A stretch of 64,000 nucleotides of DNA from Mycolicibacterium frederiksbergense (lineage in GTDB: Bacteria; Actinomycetota; Actinomycetes; Mycobacteriales; Mycobacteriaceae). A program made the position numbers and the translations under genes. The notes under the pieces were generated by a model. The model worked only from the letters and a program-made list of their open reading frames with translations. It made no database searches and was not told where the DNA came from. Below, piece after piece: positions 8,606 to 18,724 of this stretch. The stretch is from assembly GCF_029893345.1 (NCBI RefSeq), contig NZ_JARXVE010000002.1, forward strand, positions 248,001 through 312,000, written 5' to 3'. Positions within the stretch are counted from its first letter, which is position 1, and each line of letters begins with the position of its first letter.

Positions 8606-11470
8606 TCACGGTCTCGCGACCGGTATCGGGGCGGTCCGGTCGGAGAGGAAGCGCGCCGGGCGCTGGCGGACCCGCAGTGGCCACCAGAACCACCGGCCCA
8701 GGATCGCGGCGATCGACGGTGTCATCAGGGACCGCACCACGAAGGTGTCGAACAGCAACCCCAGGCCGATCGTCGTGCCGCCCTGCCCGATCGCAATCAG
8801 ATCGCTGGTTGCCATCGACGCCATCGTGAAGGCGAACACCAGGCCGGCCGCGGTGACCACGCCGCCAGTGGCACCCATCGCCCTGACGATTCCGGTGTTG
8901 ATGCCCGCGCCGATCTCCTCCTTCATGCGGGACACCACCAGCAGGTTGTAGTCCGACCCGACCGCCAGCAGGATGATGACCGAGAACGCCAAAGTCATCC
9001 AGTGCAGGTCGATTCCGAGCAGGTACTGCCAGACCAGGACCGACAACCCGAACGATGCCGCCAGGGACAGGATCACGGTGCCGACGATGACGAATGAGGC
9101 GATCAGTGCGCGGGTGAGCAGCAGCATCACGATGAAGATCAAGGTGATCGCGCCGAGTGCCGAGATCAGCAGATCCCACTGGGAGCCCACCTGGATGTCC
9201 TTGTAGGTGGCCGCGGTACCGCCGAGATAGATCTTGGCGTCGGCCAGCGGGGTCGTCTTGATGGCTTCCCGGGCGGTCTTCAGCAGCGGCTCGACGTGCG
9301 AAATGCCTTCGGTGGTAGCCGGATCGACGTCGTGGGTGATGATGAACTGCGCGGCCTGACCGTCCGGCGAGACCATCAGATCCAGCCCGCGTTTGAAGTC
9401 CGGGTTGTCGAACGCCTCGGGCGGCAGGTAGAACGAGTCGTCGTTGCGGGCGTCGTCGAACGCCTGACCCATCACCGATGCCGTGTCGGTCATCTTGGCG
9501 ATCTGGTCCACCAGCCCGTTGAACGTGCTGAACATCGTTTTCATGGTGCCCTGCATGGACTTCGAGATGGCGATCAGCGGCGGCAGTTGTGCCACCAGCT
9601 GCGGCATCAGCTGATCCATCTCGTTCATGTTCTTCACCGAGCTGGCCAGAGTCTCGGTCATGGTGTCGATGCCGTCGAGCCCGTCGAACATCGAGCGCAT
9701 CGACTGGCACATCGGGATGTCGTAGCAGTGCGGTTCCCAGTACAGGTAGTTCCGCAGCGGGCGCATGAAATCGTCGAAATCAGCCATGTGATCCCGCATT
9801 TCGTTGGTGCTCGCCTGCATCTCATTCATACTGGCGGTGAGCTCGTGGGTGATGCCGGTCATCCGGTTCATCAGGCCCAGCATGTTTTCCATGATCGCGA
9901 TCATTCGGCCGAGATCGTCGGTGAGCGTGTTCATGTCGCCCATGCGTTCGCGCAGGAACTGGAGGTTCTCGGTCATCGACACCGACTGCATGCTCACCTG
10001 GAACGGCACCGAACTGTGCGCAATGGGGCGGCCCAGTGGGCGGGTGATGCTCTGTACGCGTGCGATGCCCGGGACGCGGATCAGCTCCCTGGCGATCTTG
10101 TCCAGCACGATCATGTCGGCCGGGTTGCGCAGGTCCCGGCCGGCGTCGATCAGCAACAGGTCCGGGTTCATCCGGGCGGCGGTGAAATGTCGTTCAGCGG
10201 CAGCGTATCCGACGTTGGACGGCAGATCCTTGGGGATGTACAGGCGCTCGTTGTAGGAGGTCTTGTAACCGGGCAGGGCCAGCAGACCGATGAGCGCGAC
10301 GCTGATTGCCGCGGCCAGGATCGGAACCGGCCAGCGCACCACCGAGGTGCCGAGCCTGCGCCAACCGCGCGAACGGATCTCGCGCTTGGCGTCGAGCAAG
10401 CCGAACCGAGTGCCGACCACCAGCATTGCCGGTGCCAGCGTGAGTGAGGCCAGCACCACCACGGACATACCGATGGCGCTGGGGATACCCATCGAGCTGA
10501 AGTAGTTCAACCGGGTGAAGTGCAGGCAGAGCATGGCGCCGGCAACCGTGAGACCGGAGCCGAGGATGACGTGCCCTACGCCGTGGAATGCGGTGTAGTA
10601 GGCGTCTTCTCGTTCCTGCCCCTTCTGCCGCGCCTCCTGGTATCGGCCGACGAGGAAGATCGCATAGTCGGTTCCGGCCGCGATGGCCAACGAGGTCAGC
10701 AGGCTGACGGAGAACGTGGACAGGCCGAGCAGGCCGGTGTGGCCGATTGCCGCCACCACTCCACGGGCCGCCGACATTTCCAGCAGCACCACCACAAGCA
10801 TCAGCAACATCGTGGCGATCGACCGATAGACGGCCAGCAGCATCACGGCGATCACGGCGATCGTGACGAACGTGATCTTGATCATGCTCTTGTCGCCGGC
10901 CTCGTTCATATCCGTGGTCAGCGGACCCTGGCCGGTGACATAGGCTTTCACGCCCGCCGGTGGGTTGGATTCGTCGATGATCTTGCGGAGCGCGGCGACC
11001 GATTCGTTGGCCAGCGTCTCACCCTGGTTGCCGGCGAGGTTGACCTGAACGTAGGCCGCCTTGCCGTCGGTGCTCTGCGAGCCTGCCGCGGTGATCAGGT
11101 CACCCCAGTAGTTCTGTACGTGCTGAACGTGTTCGGTGTCGGCCTGTAGCGTGCGGACCAGCTCGTCGTAGTAACGGTGCGCGTCGTCGCCGAGCGGTTC
11201 TTCGCCTTCCAGCACCACCATCGCGATGGTGTCGGAGTCGAATTGATCGAAGCGCTCGCCGATCTTCTTCATTGCCACCAGTGCCGGCGCGTCCTGGGGT
11301 GACAGCGACACCGAATTCTCGTGGCCGACCACCTCGAGCTGGGGGATGAGCGCGTTCAGGAGGACCACGAGCACGACCCACGCCAGGATGATCGGCACCG
11401 CGGCGACCCGGATGACGCGGGCCATTCCGGAATGCGACACCGGATGCGACGTCGAATGCTGGCCGGTCAT
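8606..11470 (-). CDS. MmpL-family RND transporter (MmpL4/MmpL5-like)
   Basis: 954 residues with the MmpL layout: an N-terminal helix near residues 22-42, a first periplasmic loop (~45-195), a block of five or six helices with the [16 protein letters not shown] motif, a long second periplasmic domain and a second helix block with [15 protein letters not shown]. Both conserved Asp-Tyr pairs (proton relay) are present. The second periplasmic loop contains a Met-rich coiled-coil stretch ([20 protein letters not shown]) as in MmpL4/5. Members paired with MmpS export siderophores, glycopeptidolipids or drugs. Its start overlaps mmpS by 4 bases (ATGA). Confidence 0.93.
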   Translation of the reverse strand: MTGQHSTSHPVSHSGMARVIRVAAVPIILAWVVLVVLLNALIPQLEVVGHENSVSLSPQDAPALVAMKKIGERFDQFDSDTIAMVVLEGEEPLGDDAHRYYDELVRTLQADTEHVQHVQNYWGDLITAAGSQSTDGKAAYVQVNLAGNQGETLANESVAALRKIIDESNPPAGVKAYVTGQGPLTTDMNEAGDKSMIKITFVTIAVIAVMLLAVYRSIATMLLMLVVVLLEMSAARGVVAAIGHTGLLGLSTFSVSLLTSLAIAAGTDYAIFLVGRYQEARQKGQEREDAYYTAFHGVGHVILGSGLTVAGAMLCLHFTRLNYFSSMGIPSAIGMSVVVLASLTLAPAMLVVGTRFGLLDAKREIRSRGWRRLGTSVVRWPVPILAAAISVALIGLLALPGYKTSYNERLYIPKDLPSNVGYAAAERHFTAARMNPDLLLIDAGRDLRNPADMIVLDKIARELIRVPGIARVQSITRPLGRPIAHSSVPFQVSMQSVSMTENLQFLRERMGDMNTLTDDLGRMIAIMENMLGLMNRMTGITHELTASMNEMQASTNEMRDHMADFDDFMRPLRNYLYWEPHCYDIPMCQSMRSMFDGLDGIDTMTETLASSVKNMNEMDQLMPQLVAQLPPLIAISKSMQGTMKTMFSTFNGLVDQIAKMTDTASVMGQAFDDARNDDSFYLPPEAFDNPDFKRGLDLMVSPDGQAAQFIITHDVDPATTEGISHVEPLLKTAREAIKTTPLADAKIYLGGTAATYKDIQVGSQWDLLISALGAITLIFIVMLLLTRALIASFVIVGTVILSLAASFGLSVLVWQYLLGIDLHWMTLAFSVIILLAVGSDYNLLVVSRMKEEIGAGINTGIVRAMGATGGVVTAAGLVFAFTMASMATSDLIAIGQGGTTIGLGLLFDTFVVRSLMTPSIAAILGRWFWWPLRVRQRPARFLSDRTAPIPVARP

Positions 11471-11907
11471 GCGGCCTTTTCCAAGCAGAAGGCCTGCGCG
11501 TTGTGCTGGTTCACGGTCTGGTCGTCTCGGACCTCGCCGTTGACGACGATCCGGCAGTTGATCACTTCGCTATCTCCTTGAGCCACCACATTTGCGAACA
11601 CCGTCGGCAGGGTGGTGACGACCTCGTGCCGCCAGGGCAGCGAGCTGAAACTCTCGGTGTGGGGTTGGGCGTCGGCGTCCAGGTAGCTGACGTGACCGCT
11701 GGTGCCGCTCGGGCCATTGATCTCATAGACGACCCGCTTGGGGTTGAACTCCACGATGTCGTCACCCGCGGCTGGGCCTGGGTCGGTGTTGATGTGCGTC
11801 CCGAAGATCCCGTGCATCCGGTTCATCGCGAACCCGCTAGTGGTGAGTGCGGCGACCAACACCAACGGAATCCAGAAGCGTTTCGCAAGCCGAAATATCG
11901 CAGCCAC
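11467..11907 (-). CDS. MmpS-family accessory membrane protein
   Basis: 146 residues: one N-terminal transmembrane helix ([17 protein letters not shown]) and a periplasmic beta-sandwich domain with the MmpS pattern [27 protein letters not shown] in its first part, and two Cys ([14 protein letters not shown]) likely forming a disulfide. GTG start at 11907 with GGAGAGG about 9 bases upstream. MmpS proteins assist their cognate MmpL in export. First gene of mmpS-mmpL-tetR. Confidence 0.93.
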   Translation of the reverse strand: MAAIFRLAKRFWIPLVLVAALTTSGFAMNRMHGIFGTHINTDPGPAAGDDIVEFNPKRVVYEINGPSGTSGHVSYLDADAQPHTESFSSLPWRHEVVTTLPTVFANVVAQGDSEVINCRIVVNGEVRDDQTVNQHNAQAFCLEKAA

Positions 11908-12003
11908 GGCTATCTACCTCTCCGATCCGACGCACGCCGACGGAGCCCCATCCGACCGCGTTTGATCGGCTGAACGTAACAGGCCCTTAGTGGATCATCA
12001 ACG

Positions 12004-12028
12004 TTCCATTAAGGAATATTGATCTTCC
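12004..12028. promoter_or_regulatory. GGAA/TTCC inverted repeats upstream of mmpS
   Basis: In the AT-rich 155-base gap between mmpS and the dehydrogenase gene, TTCC-ATTAA-GGAA (12004-12016) overlaps a second inverted pair GGAA-N8-TTCC (12013-12028). The position upstream of mmpS makes it a candidate operator for the operon's TetR. No binding evidence exists in the sequence beyond symmetry. Confidence 0.3.
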
Positions 12029-12063
12029 TCACAGTTGCTGGTCAAACGGAATTTTTGCGTGAC

Positions 12064-13023
12064 CTACGCCTGGAGCAAACGCAGCGGTGACCCGGCACAG
12101 TAGGCAGCGATGTCCTCCACAATGTCGCGGTAGAACACCTTCATCACGCCTTCTGTGACGTAACCCAGGTGCGGGGTGAGCAGACTGTTCGGCAGGGCGG
12201 CCAACGGGTGTCCCGGAGGCAGCGGCTCCTGCTGGTAGACGTCGAGGGCCGCACCGCGAATCCGGTTGCCGCGCAGTGCTTCGATCAGGGCCGGTTCGTC
12301 GATGAGGCCACCGCGTGAGGTGTTCACCAGGATCGCGGACGGTTTCATCGCAGCCAGCTCAGCCTGGCCGATCAGGCCGCGGGTGGCCTCGGCGAGCACC
12401 ATGTGAACCGACACCACGTCAGCGGTGGCGAACAGGTCTTCCCGGTCCACCCGGGTGACCGCCGCCTTGGCCGCGCGGTCGGCGGTGAGGTTGGGGCTCC
12501 ACGCGATGACGTGCATGCCGAATGCCTTGCCGATCGCTGCGACCCGGCTGCCGATCCGGCCCACGCCGACCAGACCCAGAGTTGCACCGGCAAGGTCGGT
12601 GCCGATGGTGCTCTGCCACCCTCCGTTGCGGATGTGTCGATCCTCGGTGACCAGGTGGCGCTGCAGCCCGAGGATCAGTGCCCAGGTGTGTTCGACCGTC
12701 GGGGTGATGGCTCCGCCGGTGCCCGACACGGTGATACCGAGCTGGTGTGCGGCAGCCACGTCGATGGCGGCGTTGAACGGACCGGTCGTGATGAGCAGTT
12801 TCAGCGCAGGCAATTGGGCGAGCAGCGACGCGTCGATCGGGGTGCGTTCCCGCATCGCGACGACGACCTCGAAGCCGGACAGCGACTCGGCCAGCGCTGA
12901 GCCGGGCGCGATGTGTTCCTTGAACGATGTGAGCTGTACCGGCCGGGGAATCGGTGACCAGTCGACGGTGTCGGCGATGCCCTGGTAGTCGTCGAGGACG
13001 GCGATGTGCAGCGGTTCGGTCAC
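12064..13023 (-). CDS. D-2-hydroxyacid dehydrogenase family protein
   Basis: 319 residues, NAD(P)-dependent D-isomer-specific 2-hydroxyacid dehydrogenase. The Rossmann motif GLVGVGRIGSRVA lies near residue 150, and the catalytic set is visible: Arg in VNTSRGGLID, Glu in DVYQQEPL and His in LTPHLGY. GTG start at 13023. It sits 3 bases after the amidohydrolase stop, as the last gene of a four-gene operon, so it probably acts on a 2-oxo/2-hydroxy acid released by that pathway. Substrate is unknown. Confidence 0.88.
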   Translation of the reverse strand: MTEPLHIAVLDDYQGIADTVDWSPIPRPVQLTSFKEHIAPGSALAESLSGFEVVVAMRERTPIDASLLAQLPALKLLITTGPFNAAIDVAAAHQLGITVSGTGGAITPTVEHTWALILGLQRHLVTEDRHIRNGGWQSTIGTDLAGATLGLVGVGRIGSRVAAIGKAFGMHVIAWSPNLTADRAAKAAVTRVDREDLFATADVVSVHMVLAEATRGLIGQAELAAMKPSAILVNTSRGGLIDEPALIEALRGNRIRGAALDVYQQEPLPPGHPLAALPNSLLTPHLGYVTEGVMKVFYRDIVEDIAAYCAGSPLRLLQA

Positions 13024-13026
13024 GGG

Positions 13027-14295
13027 TCAGTACGCGTTCGGGTCGTTCTGCACTGCGGCCGGCACGGGATGCTGGTAGAGCCGGGACGCGTTCTCCCAGG
13101 TGATCTTCCGGATCACGTCGGCCGGCAATCCGTGGATCTGTTCGTGGATGGTGCGCTGGGTGTGCGGCCAGGTCGAGTCGCAGTGCGGGTAGTCGGCCTC
13201 GAGCAGGATGTTGCCGGTGCCGATCCGGTCGTGCTGGATGAACGAGGACTGATCCTCGACCGCGCAGAACCAGAAGTTCCTGGTGAACACCTCGGCGGGG
13301 GAGAGGGTTTCGCCCAACGCCTTCCAAGTCCCGTACATCTGGTGATAGCTGAGCATGTGATCGAGTCGGTCGAGCAGCCCTGCCACCCAACCGATTCCAC
13401 CTTCGGACAGGCAGATCTTGAGGTCCGGATATCGGCTGGGCAGTCCCGAGTACAGCCAGTCCACCGCCGCGGTGATGGCGTAGCCGAAGAACAGCACGCC
13501 CTGCACGTCCGGCGGGGCATCGTCGGTGGTGGACGGCGCCGAACCGGAGGAACCGATGTGCAGGTTGACCACCGTGCCGGTTTCCGCGCAGGCCGCCATC
13601 ATCGGTTCCCAATACCCGGAATGGATGGTCGGCAGCCCGAGCATGGCGGGATTCTCGCTGAATGTCACGGCGTGGAAACCGCGTTCGGCGTTCTCGTAGA
13701 TCATCCGGGCTCCGACCTCGGGGTCGAGCAGCCAGGGCAACTGGCACGGGATGATCCGGTCGGGATAGGACCCGGCCCACGCCTCCAAGTGCCAGTCGTT
13801 CCAGGCCCGCACCGCGGCCATGGCCAGGTCCCGGTCCTTGGTCACCTGTTGCAGCCGCTGGCCGGCGAACCCGGGCAGGAACGACGGGAAGTTGAGTGAC
13901 GCGTACACACCGTTGAGATCCATGTCTTTGACACGTTCATGAATGTCCCAGGCGCCCCGGCGCATTTCGTCGAATCGGGCCGGTTCGAAACCGTATTCGG
14001 AGACCGGCCGGCCGACCACCGCGTTGAAGCCGACATTGGGCAGCGACTGCCCGTCGTACATCCAGGTCTGGCCACCGCCTTCGGTCTCTATGACCTTCGG
14101 GGCACGGTCGGCGAACTTGCGCGGGACGCGACCGGTGAAGGTGTCCGGTGGTTCGACGATGTGGTCGTCGACCGAGATCACGGTGTAGAGACGTTCGGCC
14201 CGTTCGGGTTCGGGCAGAAACGTGACCGTGCGTTCGGCACCCTTCTGCGCGGTGGTGAAGTCGAGGTTGCCGGCGAGATCGTCGATGGACTTCAT
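13027..14295 (-). CDS. Amidohydrolase-2 family (ACMSD-like) metal enzyme
   Basis: 422 residues, TIM-barrel amidohydrolase_2 family, which includes decarboxylases of aromatic and semialdehyde acids. The N-terminal SVDDHIVEPPDTF holds the first metal ligands in modified HxH form, later come VNLHIGSSG and CLSEGGIGWV, and LLEADYPHCDSTWPHT near the end supplies the conserved Asp. Starts at ATG 14295 with GGAGACG upstream. In this family members act as decarboxylases or hydrolases; which reaction occurs here cannot be told from sequence alone. Confidence 0.85.
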   Translation of the reverse strand: MKSIDDLAGNLDFTTAQKGAERTVTFLPEPERAERLYTVISVDDHIVEPPDTFTGRVPRKFADRAPKVIETEGGGQTWMYDGQSLPNVGFNAVVGRPVSEYGFEPARFDEMRRGAWDIHERVKDMDLNGVYASLNFPSFLPGFAGQRLQQVTKDRDLAMAAVRAWNDWHLEAWAGSYPDRIIPCQLPWLLDPEVGARMIYENAERGFHAVTFSENPAMLGLPTIHSGYWEPMMAACAETGTVVNLHIGSSGSAPSTTDDAPPDVQGVLFFGYAITAAVDWLYSGLPSRYPDLKICLSEGGIGWVAGLLDRLDHMLSYHQMYGTWKALGETLSPAEVFTRNFWFCAVEDQSSFIQHDRIGTGNILLEADYPHCDSTWPHTQRTIHEQIHGLPADVIRKITWENASRLYQHPVPAAVQNDPNAY

Positions 14296-14317
14296 AGGGC
14301 GTCGTCTCCTAGTTGCG

Positions 14318-15091
14318 TCAGTTCAGGACGTCTGGGTCGGCCTTGATGGTCATCCGGGCCGCCCCGGACCAGTACACGTCTGCGGCCCGTTCGATCAGTG
14401 AGGCCTGCATGCCGTACATATCGGAGCGGTTCATCGCGGACGGCTGCTGGCCGGTGAGCATCACCTGGTAGGCCAGTTTGCATACCCGGTCGACCGATGC
14501 GGCCCGGTAGACGGCCTCCGCGACGGTGCCTCCGGTGGCGATGACTCCGTGATTGGCCAGGATGGTGAGGTTGGCATCTCCGATCCGCTCGGCGAGCTCG
14601 CGGGCGCGGGGCGCCGAATCGACCTCGCCGTCATAGGTTTCGACGAAGCGCATGTCATCGAGGAACAGCGACCCGGTCTGATGCACGAGGTCCGGCAGCT
14701 TGCCCAGCGCCGCGATGAGACTGACGTAGTAGGGATGGTTGTGGATCACGACGCGGGCATCCTCGCGCACGCGGTGCAGTTCGGTGTGAATGTGGATGGC
14801 CGGAGTGACGTCCCAGCGGCCGCGCACCACGTGCGCGTTCTCGTCAACGAGGCAGATGTCGGACGCGGTGAGTTCCTGCCACCACAATCCCCACGGGTTG
14901 ACCAGCATCTCGGTGCGGCCCTCGGGCTGCCAGGTGATGTGGCCGGCCATGTTCTCGGCGAATCCGATGGACGCCAGGTGCCGGAACGCCACGGCCAGCG
15001 TCTGCTCTTCGGTCAGGTCGACACCGATCGGCGGGGTGACCGACGGCGACCACACCTTCAACCCGCCCTGGCGCATCTCACCGACGTTCAT
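14318..15091 (-). CDS. Class II aldolase/adducin family protein
   Basis: 257 residues. The fold is shown by the segment NMAGHITWQPEG, the Zn ligands in IHIHTELH and VIHNHPYY, and ILANHGVIATGGTVAEA. The family holds fuculose-phosphate-type aldolases and also decarboxylases acting on aromatic or keto acids. I start it at ATG 15091 (MNVGEMRQGG) with GGGAGA upstream, which overlaps the ligase stop by 14 bases; an upstream in-frame start at 15172 would lie deep in the ligase gene. Confidence 0.85.
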   Translation of the reverse strand: MNVGEMRQGGLKVWSPSVTPPIGVDLTEEQTLAVAFRHLASIGFAENMAGHITWQPEGRTEMLVNPWGLWWQELTASDICLVDENAHVVRGRWDVTPAIHIHTELHRVREDARVVIHNHPYYVSLIAALGKLPDLVHQTGSLFLDDMRFVETYDGEVDSAPRARELAERIGDANLTILANHGVIATGGTVAEAVYRAASVDRVCKLAYQVMLTGQQPSAMNRSDMYGMQASLIERAADVYWSGAARMTIKADPDVLN

Positions 15092-16718
15092 AGCCGTCTC
15101 CCAACCGGGTTCGAATATCTTCGCGGAGTTGACCTTTGGCGATCTTTCCGCCCGACGACCGGGGCAGCTCATCGAGCACGACGAGTCGCTCGGGCAGCAG
15201 TTCCTTCGACATTCCTTGTGCCAGCAGGTGCTCGACGAGCACCGGCAGATCGATGGTGCAGCTGCTGGCCGGTGCTACAGGTGCTACAGGTTCTATGTAG
15301 ATGCAGACCTTCTCGCCGAAAACCGGGTCGGGCATCGCCACCGCGGCGGCGACGGCCACCGCGGGATGCGTCATCACCGCATCCTCGACCTCGACCGCAC
15401 TGATGTTCTTACCGCCCCGCACGATGAAGTCCGAGGTGCGGCCGGTGACGGAGAGGTAGCCCTCGTCGTCCACCTCGCAGATGTCACCCATCCGCATCCA
15501 ACCGTCCGGGGTGTAGAGCTTGTCGTGGTCCACCCCGCCGAGATAGCCCAGGCTGGTGGCGGGTCCGCGGCAAGCCGGTTGCCCCCGGCCCGTCGAGGTC
15601 ACGTCGTCGTCGCCGTCGAACAGCCGGACCGCCATCTCCGGCACCAGTCGGCCGGCGGTGCGCAGCCGGCGCTCCCGGGAATCGTCCAGTGTCGTCCCGC
15701 TGAGCAGCCCGGTTTCGTTGGAGCCGTAAAACTGCAGGATGGTGGCGCCGGTGAGCTCCTCGAACTCGGCGGCCCGCGCATACGGCAGCGCCTCGCCGCC
15801 GGTGAACACCACCCGCAGTGAACTCAGATCGATCTCCCGCGACGCCCGGTCGGCCATGATCATCATCAATTGGGTGCTGACACAACACAACACCGTGACC
15901 CGGTGCCGGGCGATCGCCTCGCACGCGGCTGCCGCGTCGAACCGCTCGAGTAGGACCGTGGTGACACCGAGGTAGATCGGTGTGGTGTGGGCGGTCCAGA
16001 TGCCGAACCCGAACGGGGCCGGAATGACGGGCAGGAAGACGTCGGCGGAGCTCAGCGCCCCGTTGGCGACCGCCTGTTGATGGAAGTAATGCCACCGGTT
16101 CTGGGTGTGCACAACGCATTTGGGCAGGCCAGTGGTCCCCGAGGTCGAGTTGATCAGGAACACGTCGTCTGCGCCGACGGCCGCGGAGTCGTCCGGGGGT
16201 CGCGGTGGTGTGTGCGTGTCGATGGACAAACCGTCCGGTCCGGTGTGCAGGACCGCGGTCGAAATATCGAGTTGTGGCGTCAGCCCGGCCGCGGTGGCCT
16301 GTGCCGACGCCCGCCGCGCCGGGTCGCTGACCAGCAGGCGCGGCTGGGTGGTCCGCAGGATCTGGGTGGCCTCGCGGGTCCCGGCACGGGCGCCGACCCC
16401 GACCACGACCGCACCGCAGCGTTCGATCGCCACAAACAACGCATGGATGGCCGCGGTGTCCCCGTGCCACACCGCGACCCGATCACCCGGAGCCACTCCG
16501 GCTCCCGTGAGTTGGGCCGCGAGCGCCGTTGCGACCCGGTCGAATTCGCACCAGGTCAAGCTGGCGTCGGGGTGGTCGATGTAGGCCGGCTTGTCGGGAT
16601 GGGTGACGGCGTGATCGCGGGCGGTCTGCGAGATCGTGCGGTCCGACCACCAACCGGCCGATCGATAGTTGGCCGCATCCGCATCCGCAGCGGCAACGGC
16701 GGCGTCGCCGACCTTCAT
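15078..16718 (-). CDS. AMP-forming acyl/aryl-CoA ligase
   Basis: 546 residues of the ANL superfamily. The P-loop-like STSGTTGLPKCVVHT is near residue 190, with FYGSNETG (adenine site), the hinge GDICEVDDEGYLSVTGR and the C-terminal catalytic Lys in RSSGGKIAKGQ. The architecture is closest to benzoate/cinnamate-type CoA ligases. First gene of the operon ligase-aldolase-amidohydrolase-dehydrogenase, all on the minus strand and closely packed. ATG at 16718; the gene faces no clear Shine-Dalgarno. Confidence 0.88.
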   Translation of the reverse strand: MKVGDAAVAAADADAANYRSAGWWSDRTISQTARDHAVTHPDKPAYIDHPDASLTWCEFDRVATALAAQLTGAGVAPGDRVAVWHGDTAAIHALFVAIERCGAVVVGVGARAGTREATQILRTTQPRLLVSDPARRASAQATAAGLTPQLDISTAVLHTGPDGLSIDTHTPPRPPDDSAAVGADDVFLINSTSGTTGLPKCVVHTQNRWHYFHQQAVANGALSSADVFLPVIPAPFGFGIWTAHTTPIYLGVTTVLLERFDAAAACEAIARHRVTVLCCVSTQLMMIMADRASREIDLSSLRVVFTGGEALPYARAAEFEELTGATILQFYGSNETGLLSGTTLDDSRERRLRTAGRLVPEMAVRLFDGDDDVTSTGRGQPACRGPATSLGYLGGVDHDKLYTPDGWMRMGDICEVDDEGYLSVTGRTSDFIVRGGKNISAVEVEDAVMTHPAVAVAAAVAMPDPVFGEKVCIYIEPVAPVAPASSCTIDLPVLVEHLLAQGMSKELLPERLVVLDELPRSSGGKIAKGQLREDIRTRLGDGYERR

Positions 16719-16778
16719 GACCAAATCATATGAAAATAAGAACGTGTGTCAACGGTCACATCGTTGCCGCTGCGGCGG

Positions 16779-17561
16779 TCACGATCGCCTGGGTGTGGAC
16801 TGCGCCCAGGTGCGCACCATCGTCGGATCCACGACCCCCTCGACGCCCGGGTACTGCTGGGCGTTGACCAGATGGGCGGCGGCCAGATCGCGGGCGCGCT
16901 GCGCGTCGCCGACATCGATCGCGTCGATCACCTGCCGGTGGTCCTCCAGCACCGCTCGGCGCTCCTCGACGGGCACGGTCGAGTGATCCGTCACCTGAGC
17001 CGACCAATTTTGCTCGTGTGCGGACCACAATGCCTCCAGCGCGCCCGCCAGGATGATCATCGTCTCGTTGCCGCAGTGTCGCACCAGGGCCTCGTGGTAC
17101 CGGCGACTCGCCGAGGTGGCTTGCTGCAGATCCGACACCGACCTGACCGATTCCTCGTGTAACTGCCGAAGAACCGGTACGACCGTGCGCTTTCGGTCCG
17201 GGCGCTGTGCGCACAGCGCGGCGCACGCCGGCTCGACCTGCAGCAGTGCGGTACCCACGTCGGCGAGTCCGACCTGCCCGGCGCCGAGCACCAGGCCCAT
17301 GGTGTAGGCAAGGTTTGCCGAGTCGGGCCGGTGGACCACCGCGCCGCCGAGCTTGCCGCGCCGTACCGTCAACAGGCCCTCGGCCTCGAGGATGCGCATC
17401 GCTTCGCGCAGGGACGGTTTGCTGATCGGGTACTCGACGAGAAGCTCGTCTTCCTTGGGCAGGATGCTGCCGTCGGCGAGTTCCCCGGTCAGGATCCGGC
17501 GCCGCAACTGGTCGGCGACCTGTTCGGCAAGTCGCTGAAACCGGACGTTTGGCTGCGCCAC
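16779..17561 (-). CDS. GntR/FadR-family transcriptional regulator
   Basis: 260 residues. N-terminal winged helix (VADQLRRRILTGELADGSILPKE with ISKPSLREAMRILEAEGLL) and a C-terminal FCD domain with metal-binding His residues (YHEALVRHCGNETM, VLEDHRQVIDAI). GTG start at 17561. It lies directly upstream of the CoA ligase operon and is divergent from the metallo-beta-lactamase gene, so it likely controls both. FadR-type regulators usually respond to small organic acids or acyl-CoAs. Confidence 0.88.
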   Translation of the reverse strand: MAQPNVRFQRLAEQVADQLRRRILTGELADGSILPKEDELLVEYPISKPSLREAMRILEAEGLLTVRRGKLGGAVVHRPDSANLAYTMGLVLGAGQVGLADVGTALLQVEPACAALCAQRPDRKRTVVPVLRQLHEESVRSVSDLQQATSASRRYHEALVRHCGNETMIILAGALEALWSAHEQNWSAQVTDHSTVPVEERRAVLEDHRQVIDAIDVGDAQRARDLAAAHLVNAQQYPGVEGVVDPTMVRTWAQSTPRRS

Positions 17562-17637
17562 GAATCGAGTGTGCCAGACGGCCGGCTGTCAGTGGGGAGA
17601 CCCTTGTATCCAAATGATTTGTCTCCTACGGTGAGCC

Positions 17638-18471
17638 ATGCAGAAGTGGACCATCGGCGGCCTGACGATTCACGCCGTCCTGGAGACGGTGGTGCCGACC
17701 CGGGCCGACCGGCTGTTTCGCGGGCTGCCGTCCGAGCTGCCGCGCTGGCTTCACCCGTATTACGTCGACGACGCAGGCAACCTGCTGGTGACCATCCAGT
17801 CGTTCTTCATCGAATCCGGTGACCAACTCGTGGTGGTCGACTGCTGTTTCGGTGAGGGCCACGACCTGCCGTATCAAATCCCCATCGACCCGGACCAGTA
17901 CCGACGGTCATTGGCGGCGGCCGGATTCACCCCCGGCGATGTGACCACCGTCGTCTGCACCCACCTGCACCTCGACCATGCCGGGCGCAACACGACCCTG
18001 CGCGACGGGGCCTGGATCCCCACCTACCCCAATGCGACATACCTGCTCACCACCGACGAGTACGCCGCATGGCAGGTCTCCACCGCGCCGAACCGGGCCG
18101 CCGCCGAGTGTGTCGAACCGCTTGTCGCGCATGATGTTCTGCGGCTGACCGAGATGGACCACGCGATCACCGACGAGATCCGGTTGATCGCGACGCCGGG
18201 GCACACACCGGGACATGCCGCGGTGAGAATAGAATCCGGCGGGACGGTGGCAGTGATCAGCGGGGACGTCATCCACCACCCGATCCAGATCTCGCACCCC
18301 GACGTGCAGGGCCTTCCGGACGAGGATCCGGCCGCGGCCGCCGCGACCCGTGCCCGACTGCTGCAACGCGTCGTCGACGAACAGGCCATTCTGTTCGGCA
18401 CCCACTTCGCCGCCCCGACCGCGGGCACTGTCAGGTCGGACAACGGCACACTCCGCTGGGTCCCGGTGTAG
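17638..18471 (+). CDS. Metallo-beta-lactamase-fold hydrolase (lactonase-like)
   Basis: 277 residues. The metal motif THLHLDH is at residues ~108-114, followed by a second His in ATPGHTPGH, an Asp in ISGDVIHH and a final His in FGTHFAAP. The overall layout resembles quorum-quenching lactonases and related MBL hydrolases. Divergent from the GntR gene, with 76 bases between them. It may open a lactone or thioester intermediate of the neighbouring pathway; the substrate is not known. Confidence 0.85.
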   Translation: MQKWTIGGLTIHAVLETVVPTRADRLFRGLPSELPRWLHPYYVDDAGNLLVTIQSFFIESGDQLVVVDCCFGEGHDLPYQIPIDPDQYRRSLAAAGFTPGDVTTVVCTHLHLDHAGRNTTLRDGAWIPTYPNATYLLTTDEYAAWQVSTAPNRAAAECVEPLVAHDVLRLTEMDHAITDEIRLIATPGHTPGHAAVRIESGGTVAVISGDVIHHPIQISHPDVQGLPDEDPAAAAATRARLLQRVVDEQAILFGTHFAAPTAGTVRSDNGTLRWVPV

Positions 18472-18516
18472 CCCGGGGAACGTCAAGCATCACCCGACGT
18501 CACACAACAGATAAAG

Positions 18517-18589
18517 CGCCCCCGGCAGGGATCGAACCTGCGACCAACCGCTTAGAAGGCGGCTGCTCTATCCGCTGAGCTACGGAGGC
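18517..18589 (-). tRNA. tRNA-Arg (anticodon TCT)
   Basis: On the minus strand a full cloverleaf folds: acceptor GCCTCCG pairs with CGGGGGC (one G-T pair), D arm AGCTCAGCGGATAGAGC, anticodon arm GCCGC-CTTCTAA-GCGGT with anticodon TCT, and T arm with TTCGATC. Discriminator base is G; CCA is not encoded. Anticodon TCT reads AGA/AGG. Confidence 0.97.
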
Positions 18590-18724
18590 AGCGCCCGAAG
18601 AGTCTATCTTGTCGGGCGCGCACGCCACGCAAACCGTGTCACCGGCAAAGCCGACCCCTGGGGCCGGTGGCGGACTAGCGTGGACGCAGCACTAGTGGCC
18701 ACGGGAGGGGAGAGGGACCACGCT

